From assembly GCA_000827265.1 (NCBI GenBank), contig KN834764.1, positions 511,631 through 575,630 of the forward strand: 64,000 bases of DNA, read 5' to 3'. The translations under genes and the position numbers were made by a program. The stretch is from Collybiopsis luxurians FD-317 M1. Lineage: Eukaryota; Basidiomycota; Agaricomycetes; Agaricales; Omphalotaceae. The first letter of the stretch is position 1, and each line of letters begins with the position of its first letter. Positions 1 to 12,004 of this stretch are shown piece by piece. Below the pieces are notes generated by a model. The model saw only the letters and a list, made by a program, of their open reading frames with translations, ran no database searches and had not been told where the DNA came from.

Positions 1-3000
1 ACGCGTTTTTTCCCGAAACCTTCTTCTTTTCTTCGCAGAGGCTGGTCCTGTTTCCTTTTCCATGAACATCCGTTCCTGGCCTGAATAGATCTAGAATCCT
101 CCTAAACACTCATGAGCAAAAGCCCGCCAACATCACACAAAAAAAAAATCTTACAGCGGACATCGAAGCAATCTCTTCTACAACGTCTGTTACCAGACTC
201 TCTTCGGCATTTTCCTTATGCCATTCAAGCAACCACTCGTACTGTTCGTCACTTATTTTCATCAGCTCCATCACCCTTAATCTTTTCATCACCAGCACCC
301 GACTGCAATTCACGTACTGAGAGCACCTTTGGCATTGTAAAGCTGTCGGTTTAATGATACACCATTTTCCTTTCGCAGTGCACTGTAAACAACCCTACAT
401 TGTTTAACTGTCAGCCAATTCCTCTCCAAAATCAGTTACCGAGAACCAAATTTACTTACAACATCTTTGTATTTTATGTTGAACGCTCGTCTCTCCTTTT
501 TCGAACCCCGTTTTCCATAGATAACTTCAAACAGCATTTTTAACTCGTCAGTTGCCCACTCTGCGTCTACTTCAACTGAAGAACTGTGACTCCCACTGTT
601 GATATCTTTGCTTGCATGACTTCTGCCTTTGTTCCGGTAAGGTGATCTTTGCACTTCTTCCAACTCGGAAGCGGTAAGATCCAAGCGAGACCCCGACTTC
701 ATCACAGGAACGCGAACGCGATTTGAACGAACAGACTGCCCGTCCACCAACAACATGCGCCTTGAATCATCTCTTCCAATGGGCACGCCCCCGGCGCAAA
801 CTTGAGTACAATCGCGTCTTCCGTCAAACGCAGAAGCAGTACATTCGACAGCACCGGAGAGAACAGAATCATTCGACTGAGGATTAATTCCATTCGTACC
901 ATCACCAATCAACCGACCAGACGGTATACCACCCTGACGGAAGAAACCCAGCTCGTCTAAACCGTCACAATCCGCATCCATTGCTTTCCACTTCTTCTTT
1001 TCTTTCTGAGATATCGTAGACAACAAGAAGAGAGAGAAAGTGACGGTTAAGATCAAAGCGTTAACTTGATCTCGGTCTACCATATTTACGGCCAACCACA
1101 AATGACTTAGCCAATTATACGGAGCTTCAATAGCCCAAATCTGGGCAATATTCCATGCACTTCCACACTCCGCTATACATCTCCACCAAACATTTCTAAG
1201 ATTTCATTATTAAACACTGCGCCGTGCCAAATGTGACTTAACAAAAAAGTACTTTTTACTGAATCTCTCCGTACTCTATACCGACATATCCTCACAATCA
1301 GTACTACATCGTTCAACACCCAGCTTTCTCAGATACGTAAGTAAATTATCCACAATGCATTTCCCAATTCGTTCTTTCAATTTCTTCTGTTGCAAAATAA
1401 CATTTTATGCCTACATCTTCAAAATCTTCAACTTTTCAGGTAAATTTGTAGATTTTCAGGAATTATAGCTATCAAGATCGATCACCACTACCAACTCGCT
1501 GCAGAACGGCAATACAAGTAACAAATTGTCCTACTTATCTGCCGACAGAATGGCACATTCCCGGCTGACCCTGTTATCGGCCCCAGTGATCTTCTTCCCG
1601 TTCTGCTTTACTTCAACCAACTTTCTTTACACTACATCTGAACTTTCTCAATCATTATCATTCACTGTCAGCAATACAGATGTTCCGTAAAACCTTTCCC
1701 TTTTTAATCCTTCCCTTCAGAAGTTCCTCCGAACCACCCACATGCGCAGCCAACCCCTGTCCACCCCACCCCTATCAAAGACTCGCATGACTACTGTACA
1801 TATTCAGATCGTAGCGGATCCAGCAGAACATCATGATCTATCATCACAACATCTCACCCCGAAAAAATTTTCACCAATGCCCTGCTACAACAAGACTGTC
1901 ATCCTGACACCTCCATATATGGTTCTCAATTCATTCTCCTTCCTCGCGCCTCTTTTCACCAACGATCCCTTCATTTCTACCGCTATGTTTCACTGAATGC
2001 TCACTCTGCACTTCTCTAATATACCTACAACTTTCGATCTCGCTGAATCGGATCTTTTCCATTTCCCAACTGCTTACACTCCACCTCATGTCAAAGCCTT
2101 CGCTCCACATTCTCCCTTCACTTCTGTAGCATTAATCACCGACAAACCCTTCAAATATCCATTGTTCCGAGCCCTTCCAGTCTTCACCATGAAATGGTCA
2201 TGCCAAATATTAACCACAGACTCGATAATATATAGACCGTACTTTCTCTCCCTTAAATCACCCAACTACAGTATCGATTGTCCGTAAATACGAAGTACAA
2301 CTACCTCCACATCCCATCCTCCCCAAACAACTGTCGTAGTTTTCAAATCCCCTACTTCGTCATTACATAGTATATTAGATCGTCAACTTCGTTCACTTTC
2401 CTATACCATTCTCTGTCAAAACAACGCCGTGCCAATTTCACGATGAAGACATTCATAAATGCGTCATATCCATCTTCCTTTTGATAGCACTTTTGCAATG
2501 CCTCTAACTTAATTGTCCTTTAATCAGACCAACTTTGCAATCATTAGCCCTCGGCTTCAACAATACCCAATACTAAATTTTCACTTTTGAATCGCTCTCC
2601 ACCTGCTTCACATACCAATTGTGCATTCAATTCGCATGCAATTTTTCTCACTCAACATTCTTCACATATCCACCTTCGTTTCTACCATAATCAACCTCCA
2701 ACTCTCAATGTTATCATAGAGAATAGAACGAAAAATGTCCACATCCAACGGGCACCTTAAATCTCCCTCATTCCATTGTACTTCCTACCTCTCGCATCTC
2801 GCTCTGCCATTTCTGGTGTCTTTCTCAACGACATTCAGTAGTCTTTCCACCATTTCCACTCCAGCACTTTAATTGTTCCTTCATTCTTCGTTTTTCCTCT
2901 TCATCACCACCACCCTGCGATCCACCACTCTCCCACGCAAAGTCCCACCCCCCCCCAATATAGCTCCACGCCCTCAACACTTTCACCGCGGCAATGAAGA

Positions 3001-3447
3001 TGCGATGATCAATTTTGTCATCCACAAACACTCATTGACATTCACGCACTTTCCAATTGAAGCCGCTTGTTGCTGATGCGGTGGTAGCAAGCCTTGCACT
3101 TTTCCAGTGCACAAGCGCCGCTCATGGATGGACGGATGCATCAAACAAGTCACCTTCCCTTCTTCGATGAACCGCTTCCTTCCGTACCACCTCTGCTTCA
3201 CGAATACCATGCACGTCTCGATCACCACTGCTTATATACTAGCTTCTGCCAACCAATACGCAAACCTCAATTGCGACATCAGCATGATGTATAAATACAC
3301 AATCACATTTTCGCCATTAAAGCTCCCATTTCTATTACCACCCTTATGCTTGTTTTCAAACCTCCAACGACTCCTCTGTAAGTCCACTACCGTTTGCACA
3401 ATTCTTTCCTCTCTACCATTCGTATCAGACCGCTACCTGAAGCAGCA
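1..3447. other. G-poor, pyrimidine-rich tract, mostly non-coding
   Basis: The + strand is rich in C, T and A but poor in G; in the lines I tallied C outnumbers G about two to one. Purine-poor sequence contains few stop triplets, so several open frames of 65-115 codons (for example near 1742-2287 and 2873-3451) arise by chance. Their translations are low-complexity, rich in Phe, Leu, Ser, Thr and Pro, and show no domain I recognise. The only stretch with coding-like texture is the minus-strand candidate at 110-1101, listed separately. A TATA-like run (TATAAATA) lies at 3290-3297, upstream of the candidate gene at 3448. I see no tRNA, rRNA or terminal repeats. Confidence 0.5.
110..1101 (-). CDS. 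Unrecognised protein, partial and uncertain
   Basis: A minus-strand frame covers 1101-436; its likely start is one of the internal Met codons, one of them near residue 40. The C-terminal part is acidic then basic (WATDELKMLFEV followed by GKRGSKKERR) and looks coded rather than random. It runs to a good donor (GTAACTG) near 430, with a branch-like CTGAC and a TTTACAG acceptor near 373, and the frame continues after that. A second plausible segment on the same strand (about 275-170) reads SDEQYEWLLEWHKENAEESL and ends at a GTAAG donor. I could not join the segments with matching phase between about 320 and 270. Either an intron is unresolved there or the gene is broken. No family recognised; a mobile-element protein is possible. 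Confidence 0.3.
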
Positions 3448-4931
3448 ATGAAGACACTTTTAAATTACATCAGCCATGCCACCACTGCTCACTTTCGCAT
3501 AATTAACAAGCAAACAGCAGCTACTGTTGAAGGATATGAACAACGCGCATATTCCTTTGTGGACTACATCGCACCATTTTTTAATCATACCAAATATCAC
3601 CAACTCCGCGACATGCAGGTAAGCCACGCTTTGTCCCGCTTTCTCATTCCAATCACTTCACTCTGCACAGCGAAAGACAAAGTCCCTTCTCTCTGGAGAG
3701 CCCATAGATCGTTTTTTCAACAGGATGACATGTACCGGACAACTGTTGCTTATCACATTCAGCACTCATGTCGGCACCTTTCTTCATTGGTTCACCACAA
3801 TTGACTACGAACTCCAAAACGAATCCAAGCTATCATCTGACGAAGTCGACGGCAACGGCGGGTTTATTGATAGAGGATCAGTAACACATCATTCACAATT
3901 TGTTCGAAGGAATACAACCGTCCATCTCATCGGCTGCCAAAATACAACCATTGAAGTCATTCTCAACTTTCCACACAGTGCGTCGTTCGACATAGATACT
4001 TCCTGGAAACTGACAGACCAACCCATCAGCATCATTGATGAATTTCTGGACTTACAACAACGCTTATTCTCTCTATCCAACAACTGGCACCGCTCCGGAC
4101 CTTAGTCTTTGAAATCACGCTTACAACAAAAGCAAAATTATCGACGGAATCAAACGAAAAAGCGATTGCACTGTCGTTCAGCTTCCTACCGCTTATGCTC
4201 TCCTCCTGAGCAGATCACCTTATGCTACAGGAATTTACCGCTTTGTAGGAGACGACAAGTGCTGCGTTCAAACCTTGCAACGGCTTACGAAGAAAAAACG
4301 ACGACGAGATTTGATTACCCGAAATTCTTGGGATCTGTACGTCGGCCCAAACTTTGCCACCGTAGTTTACAAATTAGTTTCCTACTGTCGTTCTGCAACA
4401 ATTTGCGTCTCACAGCACCACCTTTCCTCCATCAATAACACTCTCCAAACAACCTCTGATAGACGCAGGCTTCATCTCCTACCTCCCAATCTCAACTTCG
4501 GACCGAAGTCTGCCCCGACTCCTGATGCAAGTATTGTCGCCGCCCTTCGGAATCAAACTATTGAAATGGACCTCGGCCAACAACAACCACAAGCATCCTC
4601 CTTAGCTTATGCTATTTTCGCGAGACGACCTTCTATCGCGAATAATTTCGCAGGCCACACAGCGATTGTCTTACAAGAGCTTTGTACCGATCTTCTCGAA
4701 CTGTATGAAGATGTTAGAATAGTGAGTACGAACTTTCCCTGCCGACAATACGAAATTCACACGACAAAGACCGAACATAGAGTAGAAAGATTTCCCTTCC
4801 GTGTGAAAGCCATCATCCAAGTCCGGCCTCGCGTCGGTTGTCAAAATCGAATGTTTGAGTATAACGATCTCCTCAATTACCTCCTTCAAAGGAATGTAAA
4901 TATCCGATTCAGCTGGCCTTATGAAAAATAG
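3448..4931 (+). CDS. Candidate orphan gene in two coding blocks, function unknown
   Basis: The first block starts at ATG 3448. It reads through a convincing intron (donor GTAAGCC at 3619, acceptor CTCTGCACAG near 3669, phase 0) and continues to a TAG at about 4103, giving roughly 200 residues. Unlike the flanks, its second exon has balanced base composition and mixed acidic and basic residues. About 35 bases further on, a second open block in another frame runs from about 4136 to the TAA at 4931, roughly 260 residues. It contains GIYRFVGDDKCCVQ and NSWDLYVGPNFATVVYKLV. The blocks could be one gene with an unresolved short intron or a frameshift, or two genes. I recognise no family. The GDD triplet alone is not evidence for a polymerase. 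A TATA-like element lies about 150 bases upstream of the ATG. Confidence 0.3.
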
Positions 4932-4970
4932 CTTCCCCTTCATATTTCGTGCATAATTTCACTTGTAATC

Positions 4971-5072
4971 TCTCGCCCATATCTCTCTTCTCAGCTATAA
5001 TTTCATTTCTAATTTCCCGCCTATATCTCTCTTCTCAGCTATAATTTCATTTCTAATTTCTCGCCTATATCT
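4971..5072. repeat. 44-bp tandem repeat, about 2.3 copies
   Basis: CGCC markers at 4974, 5018 and 5062 are spaced exactly 44 bases apart. Each unit reads CGCCTATATCTCTCTTCTC followed by AGCTATAATTTCATTTCTAA. The first two units are almost identical and the third is cut short. The repeat lies just downstream of the candidate gene ending at 4931. Confidence 0.85.
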
Positions 5073-5637
5073 CCTCACCTACGACAAATTCGGTCTGATG
5101 TTTGTAACCAATCTCACATGAGGACTGAGATTCTCTCTTCCACTTATGCACACTTCGATCTACTACGTATGAATATCCCAGACCGAAAACAATACCAATT
5201 CAATTATTTCCAGCTTTGAAATGCCCTTCTCAATAACATTCTCTGCCTTAGCCCCGACATAATATCCCAATCACCTTCCTACATTCCATCAGTAAATACA
5301 TTGTATCGAATCCAACTACTATCAGTCCATTCCGCATTTGAAACACTAGTCCACTACCGCTATCAGTCTCTCGACAGTCTAGTGCCGACACCGACAGCAC
5401 GATCTTCATAAAACAGACAGGCACAGCATAACGGTTTGTTCTTCGCCGCCTGTCGGCCACCCCACCGTCATTAGTCTCCGGCAATCTAAGTCCGATTACA
5501 TAAGCTGCTGTGCTGTGTAATGCGCTCCTTCCCACGAATTCTTCCAATGTCAACTCTATCACTGATTCCAGAATGCAGACCCGAGCATGCTTACTTCGCC
5601 AGCCTCGGATGTTGAAGTACTCGCGGTTTCAAGAGGA

Positions 5638-5776
5638 TATATGGTGTGCAGCCGGCATTTCGCTCTTGTGAAATAGCCGACGACATTGGGATCCGATGTA
5701 CCTGATATGGTGTGCAGCCGGCATTTCGCACTTGTGAAACAGCCGACGACATTGGGATCCAGCGTACGATGTACCT
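5638..5776. repeat. Two-copy tandem repeat of about 66-72 bp
   Basis: Two near-identical units (5638-5704 and 5705-5776) share ATGGTGTGCAGCCGGCATTT, the core AGCCGACGACATTGGGATCC and the tail GATGTACCTG. The second copy carries about 7 extra bases before the tail. A minus-strand frame across it gives a repeated peptide (NAGCTPY), but I see no independent evidence that it is translated. From here to 6186 I see nothing else. Confidence 0.85.
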
Positions 5777-6186
5777 GAGGATGTCGGAGTTTACATCCTC
5801 CTGGACGTCCCTCCGCATCTTAGGCTAAAACATTACAATTGGGATGGTATCATCACCCTCACCCCCCGAAGCGATGATTGAATTTTACCTCGCCTTCGTT
5901 GGAAGGAAGGACACTAATCCGAATGAGGCAGTAAACATGACAAGGCATAATATTTCGAGGCTCCTCTTGGACAGAGCTATCCCCGGGGTTTTGATACTGA
6001 TTTGATCAGTTAACTCGGGAATTTCATAAAGGTTCATCCTGCCTTGCGCGGAGCCGGTTCAAAAAGTGAAGGATGCGCATTTTAGATGACCAGCAAATGG
6101 ACCCGGACATATCGTTCCCCACTCTTTCGGTTCCTAGTTTACGAGAGGGAGGTGTAACCAAAACCGGTTGACATCAAAGGTTCATC

Positions 6187-6239
6187 CCTTCCACCACCAT
6201 CCACCCCTTCCACCACCATCCACCCCTTCCACCACCATC
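6187..6239. repeat. 19-bp tandem minisatellite, about 2.9 copies
   Basis: The unit CCTTCCACCACCATCCACC is repeated nearly three times immediately upstream of the start codon at 6256. It therefore lies in the 5' UTR or core promoter of the adenylate-forming reductase gene. Copy-number change could alter expression; that is inference. Confidence 0.9.
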
Positions 6240-6255
6240 ATCTCTATCCAAGGAT

Positions 6256-9200
6256 ATGGACCCCGTGGATCTTCTCGCTGCGCTCCCTCAGCCACTCCAA
6301 GACAATCCTAGCCTTTCGTCCATCTTCAAACATCAAGCTGCAGATCCTGACGTCTCCCAGCGTATCTTTGCGGTGGCCCCCAACGATGACTCGACTTCAT
6401 ATGTTGAACTCACGTATGCCGACTTTTCGTGTCTGGTAGAGGTGCAGGCAGTTCAGTTGTACGACAAACTGTCTCCTATTTGCAACCGAGGTAGCGGAGA
6501 TCACCCTGTTATTGGTGTTTTGGGAAATACTGGGATCGAGCTGGCCGCAATTATCTTGGCTCTCTTTCGCTTGAATGCGGTCTTGTTGCTCCTCTCTTCT
6601 GCGGTAAGTGATGCTGTTCAATGATTTTCCATTGCGCCGTATCTACATTTACCACGGCTACAATACAGAATTCAGAACAAGCACTCAAGCATCTATTGAC
6701 TAGCTGTAAAGCTTCGGTCTTATTCTATGATCCAGCCTATGGTGAGGCTTGCATGTCGGCGACCTCGAAGTGCAGTATCGACGCCTATCCCATTGAAAAA
6801 TTCTCGTGGACCCAGCGCCGGAAGATAATCGAAGCTGATATCCGTCTTCAATCAACCTTAATGCCTTCCCCACCAGCATATCCTCTCATTTTACATAGTT
6901 CTGGCTCGACGTCGTTGCCAAAGGCTGGTAAGTTATCTCCCGTTCCCTAGGCAGCTCGCTCAGATCGATTTTTGAAGTACCCTGGTCACAGGCTAGTCTC
7001 TTGGTCAACAGCCAGATCCACTACTCTAACGGAGGGTGGTCGGTGTTCACACAGTCCAATAATAGATTTCTTTGCGTGGCACCACTGTAGGTCTACGTCG
7101 GACACACGGTCATCAGAAACTGACAATCTGTGAGCAGCATCCACTCCATGGGCATCACGCTAGGACTCGGTGCGATTATCTGTTCTGGCTCGACGCTTGT
7201 CCTTCCGCTCGTGAGATCATGGCCCCCATCTCCGGCCGACGTCGTCAAATCACTATCAATGACGGAAATTAACACCTGTGTTTTCGTACCTTCATTGCTG
7301 GAGCAACTTACTACGCACTTGCGTGATGTTGGAGCTCCTGACGTATCGGGCGATGGACTAAAAATATTGACCCGACTCCGTATCTTGCTAGGTCTGTGCA
7401 GCTTTTTGATTAAGCAAAAGTATCGAGCTGATTGTACCATGAAGTTGGCGGCGCTCACTGTCCAGACCACCTTGCGAACTATCTGGTTTCCAAAGGAGTC
7501 AAATTGAGATATACTTACGGGAGCACAGAGGCCGGCCATATGATGGTCGGATCGCACGAAGAACTCGGTGACCCAGGGGAATGGAAGTTTATGAGACCTA
7601 TACCCCCTAGCTCTCTGATCTTCAAACCTCTTGCTGACGAGAGTCATTCCAACGCTCGAAGAAAGTTTGAGGTGCACATGGACCGACGCGATCCTAGGTT
7701 AGCTCCTCTTGTACTCTCGTCAACGTCGGAAGAAACCTGGAACACTGGAGATGTGGTCGAGGAGGTGGAGCCTGGTTCCGGATGGTATCAGCTTTTGTTC
7801 CGTGGAGATGATATCCTCGTTCACGACAATGGTTTGGCTGTATTTCAAGGCACCTTTTGAGAAGCTGACCGTTTTTTTGCAGGAGAGAAGACCAATCCGA
7901 TACCAATGGAAGAGATTGCCCGTTCTTGTCCACTGATAGATAGAATGGTGGTAATTGGTCATCGGCGCGCGCTCAACGCTGCAATTATCCAGCTAGATGG
8001 CAAAGTCGCACCTGGATTTTCTGAAGAAGATCGTGAAAAGATTTTGTTAGAAGCTATGAAAGAGGTCAACGACTCAGTCCCCAAACACTCAAAACTCCTG
8101 CAGGAGATGATCCTAATGCTTCCACTAAATTCTAGCAAGCGGATTCCGGTGACCAATAAAGGTTAGCATGCGAAGTTGAAGTTAATAAGATATTTCACTC
8201 ACCTTCTTCTCAGGGAACTTCATTCGATCCAAAGTCGAAGAGGTGCGCAGCACGTTAACGCTGAAGATGACCCGCCGATTGATTATCATGGCAGGTTTTC
8301 AAGGATGAGATTAATGAATTGTACCAGCAGATATCGGAAACGCCTGTTACCTTTGGCTCGCAGCTTAGGAACCTTACTTGTCTCACACACGCCGAAGTTG
8401 AACATCAAGTTCATATGCAGCTACACGGACTTTTAAGTAAAGAAGAAATACTTCCGGATGACAACCTTTTCGACATGGGGCTCGACTCCCTCTCAGTCAT
8501 AGCCTTGCGTAAACGTCTATCGCAAACTTTGGGGATAATGTTGCCGCAAAGCTTCATCTTCGAACATTTCACGGTATCGCAGATCACGTCCGCTATCGTT
8601 CGGCGCGCAAATACCCCTTCCATAGACTTGTCCCAACCAACCGAGACTCGTGAAAAGGTTCTAAAGAATCTCTTGGATCGCCACCTTTCCATTCTCTCCA
8701 GCTCTGCTCAACTAATCCAGGCTAGTCGTTCTATCGGATCTCAAAATCTTCCGCCTACCCCAGTTGAGGGACATGTAGTAGCAGTGACAGGCGCCACGGG
8801 TTCTCTCGGAATCTGGCAAGTTCAAAAACTGCTGGATAGGTCCGACGTTGGAAAGGTTGTATGTCTCTCCCGTGGGCCAACGGTGCGAAATGTATACGAT
8901 AAACTCATAAAGGCATTCGGTGCCATTTCAATGCCTCATCTAGTAAAAGAGGTCGAGCGTTGGCGAGATATGCAGCTTTCCCAATCTGAAAAACCCATTT
9001 TAGAACTAAATCAGCGTCTTGTCGTGGTGCCGTTTGATTTGTCGAAACCTTGTTTCAGGCCAAGGGATTACCTTAGCCTTGCTTGCAATTTGACCACAAT
9101 CATCCATACTGCGTGGAAAATGGACTTCAACCAGGTAGTCGAGAGCTTCGAGGATTGCCTTTCAGGTCCGGTGCCTTCTTTTCTCCCACTTGTCGCAACA

Positions 9201-10036
9201 CGTATTCATCATTTTCAATCTTATGATAGGCACAATTCAACTTTTATCGCTAGCTGGGTTCATTCGCCACAAGACGTTCTACTTTGTGTCTAGTATAGGA
9301 ACAGTCGCCCACATGGATCACAAACTTCCTGTTACTGAAACGTTCGAACAGTGGGACGGTGTAAGTACTGCACCTGTTGCTCGGCATGGCTATAGCGAGT
9401 CCAAGTTTATTGCCGAAAATATCGTGGAGGCTGCTGCGTCAGTTCTCGATATTCCGTGTGCGATTGCTCGGGTAACTCAAATTAGTGGGGACTCTCTATT
9501 CGGTTTATGGAAGGTGCGCTTTTATCGCTTAACAGACTTACTTTATTCGCTCATACAATTAAAAGACCCAGGAAATGCATCCTATCATCATCGCTGGAAG
9601 TGCTCGAATCGGCAAATTTCCCGAGTTTCCGTTCACGATGGACTGGATACCGGTAGACGTTGTAGCGGCGGCTACAGTCGAGCTTGCCCTCGACGTCTCC
9701 AAATGCTCAAATACTGTTATTCATCACATCGCCAATCCACACAAGTTCGCATATCCGGATATCTTCAGACATCTGGAATCCATGGCCCTTGATCGGTCAT
9801 CTCCCAAAGAATGGTGGGATGCCATCACGGCGGACAGCGAAAATCCGTGTCATACATTGGGGGGCTATATTGAAGCCCTTGTTTACGACCCTGCCGAAGT
9901 TGGCCCTCTCTTGGACATGACATACACCCTGCAGGCTTCGAAGAGCTTGCGGGAATGCCCACCCTTGGATGAACACCTTTGGGTTACGTACGTCAAGCGA
10001 TGGCGAGAAAGTGGTTTCCTACCCAGACGTGCGTGA
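6256..10036 (+). CDS. Adenylate-forming (NRPS-like) carboxylic acid reductase, A-T-R
   Basis: This predicted 1096-aa enzyme should activate a carboxylic acid with ATP, load it on a phosphopantetheine arm and release it reductively with NAD(P)H as an aldehyde or alcohol. My exons are 6256-6603, 6669-6927, 6978-7086, 7138-7391, 7445-7831, 7883-8161, 8214-8242, 8295-9165, 9230-9513 and 9566-10036; all phases close. The adenylation domain spans about residues 1-540, with the AMP-binding loop LHSSGSTSLPKA at 191-202, VGGA at 324 and YGSTEAG at 348. The carrier domain has DMGLDSLS with the attachment Ser at 620. The reductase domain has the dinucleotide motif TGATGSLG at 720-727 and the short-chain-dehydrogenase pair YSESK (Tyr900, Lys904). 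This is the domain order of basidiomycete adenylate-forming reductases, related to the alpha-aminoadipate reductase superfamily. No condensation domain is present. The substrate cannot be read from sequence alone. No other biosynthetic gene lies nearby. Confidence 0.93.
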
Positions 10037-10157
10037 CTCACTTGCATTCATCTTTTACTTGACACAATCAAGAAAACACACGATCTAATTGTATAATACA
10101 TAACAAATAATGGATAGCTACTACATATTTATGTACATAATTTTGGATTCGGATCCT

Positions 10158-12004
10158 TCAATGAGAAAAAATTGAGTTGTACTGAGCATCGAAGATAGGG
10201 TCATTGAATACTCCGCCGTATTGAAATTGAGCATCGACATTCTCTGACGAGTCGCCGATACTCGATTCATCATCATCTTCTCCAGCTAGGGGGCTTTCAA
10301 AAATGCGCAAAGACAACCTGTCCGAGAAATGGAACTGTGATTCAACGGTGCCAACGAGATGTATATCAAGACGTTTAAGACATCCGGCTCCAATTTCGGC
10401 ACGAGCAGCGAGGAAATTCTGAGTGAGAAATCCCAGATCTTCCGTGGAGAGCTTGGCCCTTTGCAGGCGAATCTCTTCAAGAAGCGGACATGGTATTGAG
10501 GAAGGGAGTGTATTACCGGAGACGGTTTGAGAAGTGTAAAGCCGCCACGAGGGTACCATTGCAGCAATAACATCCATCGGTCTGGGCACGGCCTGCAACT
10601 CGAGCGATTGCAAACGGGGCGTCGACATAAGAAATCTGCGGAAGTTGTTTGACTGTGCCCTCATTCCTTTAAGAACAACTTTCTGGAGGTTAGGGAAAGG
10701 ATACAAAGCCGAATTGGGCTCTGTTTTGCATAAACACGACGACGAAGCATCGGAATGCGATGCGGTCGGATAGACAGTCCTCCTTTGGCCCCGCTTGAGT
10801 TCAGCAAGACATAGGAGCAATGAATCCGCTTCGACCACCTCAACTTCGCCAGGATGGGTCGCATCTTCTAGCGAAAGCTGCTTAATGTCAGGAGCATGAA
10901 GGCTTGATAGAATATCGCAGCCATCGAAAGCAGACCTATATCCAATTCTGAGCGATTCCAATAATGGAAGAGAAACTGGCTCCACCCTCCCACGAAGAGC
11001 ATGAACACCCGTCTTTAACGACAAGTCTTCATCATCGGACACGAATCCTGAGCCATTAAGTGTCAACTTGCTCAGTTTTGGGCAGGCGAGAAGCATATCG
11101 TGAAATTCCGAATGGGTTGGTCGTACGTCGAGAGAGTGGGAAGAGAGTTCGAGAGAGTTGAGTGAAGGAGACAAAGAGTTGCATAACCCAGGCCAGTCGA
11201 CATGCACTCCCCGGAGTGTTAGGTTTCGGAGACGAGGCAAAATGGGGTCATTGGTCGGTTCGGAAGCGCTTTCAGAGGAAAAAAGCGCAGGAGATTTCAT
11301 CCTCGAGGGTTGGAATTGGGGAGAATGGCTAATATAATCGTTACAGCGCATGAGGACGAGTGACTCTAACAAGGGAGCACCCTGAACCAAAAGCGGACCA
11401 TTGAGCATACACAGTGCAGTATGCATCGGGGCCCAGGTGTCGGTAAGTATTTCTATGGATTGCCAACGGAACAAATGGGGAAGCAGAAGGGAGATAACCG
11501 TCCTCATATCGTCCTTCGAAAACGGCGGGACGTAGTCAGAAAGCTCGGATGTTGAGAATATCCTAATGTAAAAGAGTAGTGAGCCAAAATGAAGGGCAGT
11601 CTTCTTAGAAGATAGAAATCGTACTCTGGTTCGCAGAAATCCCAGTCGATATCACGAGTATCGAGGAGGATGTTTAGAGGATATCTTTTCGAGAAGGAAA
11701 GATAAGAAGTGATATGAGATAGATTCAGCCTCTTTGTCTGGTCTTCGCTCGATTCCTCTACGGAGCCAGCTGTGACACATATGCTTGTCCAGAGCGATGG
11801 CGAATTCTGCGCTACCTCCCGCCATCGTCTGCAAACGGCGGAAAAAATCAGAGGCGTTTTCACGCTCTCAGTATTGAAAGGCAGTAATTCCTGCTGCTCC
11901 TTTTCGTCTGTTAGAAGTTCAGGAGGGGAATGGGTACCGAGAACGAAAATATAAGAAAGCAGCTCCACTGGGAGGGTGTGTATGGGCGTTTGGTAAAAAC
12001 GCAT
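10158..12004 (-). CDS. F-box / leucine-rich-repeat-like protein
   Basis: Two exons, 12004-11625 and 11562-10158, are joined across a 62-nt intron (donor GTACGA, acceptor TTAG) and encode 594 residues. The N-terminus carries an F-box-like segment (IHTLPVELLSYIFVLGT, then PLIFSAVCRRWREVAQNSPS at about residues 50-70), the usual SKP1-binding helix arrangement. The rest has irregular leucine-rich repeats such as LPRLRNLTLRGV and CPKLSKLTLNGSG. Such proteins are substrate receptors of SCF ubiquitin ligases, and the LRR part is expected to select the target. The last 40 residues are acidic. The gene is convergent with the reductase, with only about 120 bases between stop codons. The target is unknown. 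Confidence 0.85.

Noticed and set aside
1742..2287. Open frames on the + strand of the pyrimidine-rich block
   Set aside because: Low-complexity products, explained by few purines and hence few stop codons.
4200..4300. GDD triplet in the 4.1-4.9 kb frame suggesting an RNA polymerase
   Set aside because: No other polymerase motif is present; three residues are not evidence.
5638..5776. CRISPR-like array
   Set aside because: Only two directly adjacent units without spacers in a eukaryotic genome.
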